NCBI GenBank assembly: GCA_031266955.1
Contig: JAISAA010000167.1
Coordinates: 1 to 5,906 of the forward strand
DNA from: Oscillospiraceae bacterium
GTDB lineage: Bacteria; Bacillota; Clostridia; Oscillospirales; Oscillospiraceae
Reading direction: 5' to 3'
DNA length: 5,906 nucleotides
The notes beneath the pieces are model-generated. The model had not been told where the DNA came from, made no database searches, and worked only from the letters and a program-made list of their open reading frames with translations. The translations under genes and the position numbers were made by a program. Of the stretch, positions 4,867-5,906 are shown one piece after another; position 1 is the first letter of the stretch, and every line of letters begins with the position of its first letter.

Positions 4867-5906
4867 ATGAAAAAGCTAACCTCGCTGCTTCTCGCGTTCT
4901 GTCTGCTCTTCACGATCGCCGCGCTTGCCGCGTGCGGCCCGGCGGAGCCGACCGATGACCGCCCCGAGTATGTTGAACAGGAAAAAGACGTTACCAAGGA
5001 ATGGCCGGACGAGCCGGGCTTCTTCGACCCGACTTATGACTATTCGGTCAAAGGCGCGGAGTTCGCCAAAGACGGTGAAAAACTGCAAATCGGCTATGTC
5101 GTTTCCGCCGCGAACTTCCTTTACGACGAATTCGACCGCGCGTTCAGATCCTGGGCGTCCCGTATGAACATTGAGTACACGGGTATGTACGTGCCGACGG
5201 GCGCCAGCATCGACGAAATTCTTTCCACGATCGAAACCTACGCGGCGCAGGGCTATGACGGCGTCCTGCTCGACGTCGACTCCAACTCGTATTTGACGGT
5301 CTCCGAGAAGTGCGACTCCGTCGGGCTTCCCTGGATAAGCTGTATGTCGCAACCCCGCAACGCCGGCGCGACGTACGCTTACGGCGACACATTTGTGAAC
5401 GGCGAGCTTCTCGGCTCCTCGGCGGGCTTCGACAACTATCAGGTCGGGCGCTGGATGATCGACAAGCTGGAATCCTGGCGGCTTGAAAACTATCCGGACG
5501 TCCCGCTTGACCGCGTAAAAGTGATCGCCACGGACTTCTCGCTCGCCGCCCCGCTCCACGAGCGCGTGCTCGGCGCTGAAATGGCTTGGGCTGATATTCA
5601 TCCGGAATTCGGCGCCTACAATCCGTCGAACCAATCGAACCCGTCAAACTTCATAATCACCGACCTCGCCGGTATCGACCAGGCCAGCGCGCAGACCGGC
5701 GTCACACAGATGCTGACTGAGCACGCCGCGACCACCGACGTGTGGCTCGTTTACGGCCTGTTCGACGACCTCGCGATCGGTTCCGCCAACGCTATCGAGG
5801 CGCAGGGCTTTGACGACAACGCCTGCGTCGTCACCTTCGGCGGCTCGAGCCTCATAGAGCAGTGGGACAGCGGGATCGAATCGTCCGCGCGCTACGCGAT
5901 GTTCAC
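4867..5906 (+). CDS. Sugar-type ABC transporter substrate-binding lipoprotein (partial, 3' end cut)
   Basis: The reading frame is open from the ATG at 4867 to the window end: 346 complete codons plus two bases, with no stop. GGAGG (4855-4859) lies seven bases upstream. The N-terminus is a lipoprotein signal peptide: KK, a hydrophobic core, then lipobox LAAC with the lipidated cysteine at residue 23. A polar, acidic linker of about 45 residues follows. The ligand-binding part looks like a type I periplasmic binding fold (Peripla_BP_4-like): it opens with LQIGYVVS (73-80), then YDGVLLDVDS (130-139), a likely lobe crossover at YQVGRWMIDKLES (191-203), RVKVIATD (216-223), HERVLGAEMAW (231-241), and DVWLVYGLFDDLAIG (291-305). 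NPSNQSNPSN (252-261) is an unusual low-complexity loop. It should capture ligand outside the membrane and deliver it to the two permeases. The substrate is not identifiable. The type I fold is fairly secure; the missing C-terminus limits more. Confidence 0.9.
   Translation, partial: MKKLTSLLLAFCLLFTIAALAACGPAEPTDDRPEYVEQEKDVTKEWPDEPGFFDPTYDYSVKGAEFAKDGEKLQIGYVVSAANFLYDEFDRAFRSWASRMNIEYTGMYVPTGASIDEILSTIETYAAQGYDGVLLDVDSNSYLTVSEKCDSVGLPWISCMSQPRNAGATYAYGDTFVNGELLGSSAGFDNYQVGRWMIDKLESWRLENYPDVPLDRVKVIATDFSLAAPLHERVLGAEMAWADIHPEFGAYNPSNQSNPSNFIITDLAGIDQASAQTGVTQMLTEHAATTDVWLVYGLFDDLAIGSANAIEAQGFDDNACVVTFGGSSLIEQWDSGIESSARYAMF

Noticed and set aside
4876..5634. Long open frame on the minus strand opposite the binding-protein gene (252 codons)
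   Set aside because: It is antisense to a clear lipoprotein binding-protein frame and shows no domain motifs of its own.

Overview
The window reads as GC-rich Firmicutes DNA, probably a Clostridia-type gut or rumen anaerobe. The evidence is AGGAGG-like ribosome binding sites before most genes, a near-perfect vegetative (sigma-A type) promoter, a substrate-binding protein made as a lipoprotein (as usual in monoderm cells), and codon use rich in G/C at third positions. The lineage is an inference; no marker gene is present.

Layout. Positions 1-87 hold a perfect 29-bp inverted repeat with internally palindromic arms, a dispersed-repeat or MITE-like element at the left edge. Positions 81-479 and 596-892, both minus strand, encode two small proteins I cannot name: a 132-aa soluble protein and a 98-aa protein with two predicted membrane helices. 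The 116 bases between them are full of short GC palindromes. Positions 893-1186 form a divergent control region. It has a candidate minus-strand promoter and a strong plus-strand promoter, whose -10 box sits exactly between the halves of an 8-bp inverted repeat. A perfect 20-bp palindrome lies just downstream in the leader.

The plus strand from 1187 to the right edge is one CUT2-class (ribose/galactose/autoinducer-2 type) ABC importer cluster: a two-domain ATPase, two different RbsC-like permeases, and a lipoprotein substrate-binding protein cut off by the window end. The first three genes are tightly packed (8- and 19-nt gaps). The binding-protein gene follows a 116-nt gap with two overlapping stem-loops that cannot form together. 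The order ATPase-permease-permease-binding protein matches the core of lsrACDB, but the substrate cannot be read from this sequence. The lipoprotein should capture a sugar-like ligand outside the membrane, the two permeases should form a heterodimeric channel, and the fused ATPase should power it. The palindromes suggest control by a ligand-responsive repressor encoded outside the window.

I see no wholly new system. The most interesting parts are the operator architecture of the importer promoter, the alternative RNA structures before the binding-protein gene, and the repeat that supplies the stop codon of the leftmost gene.
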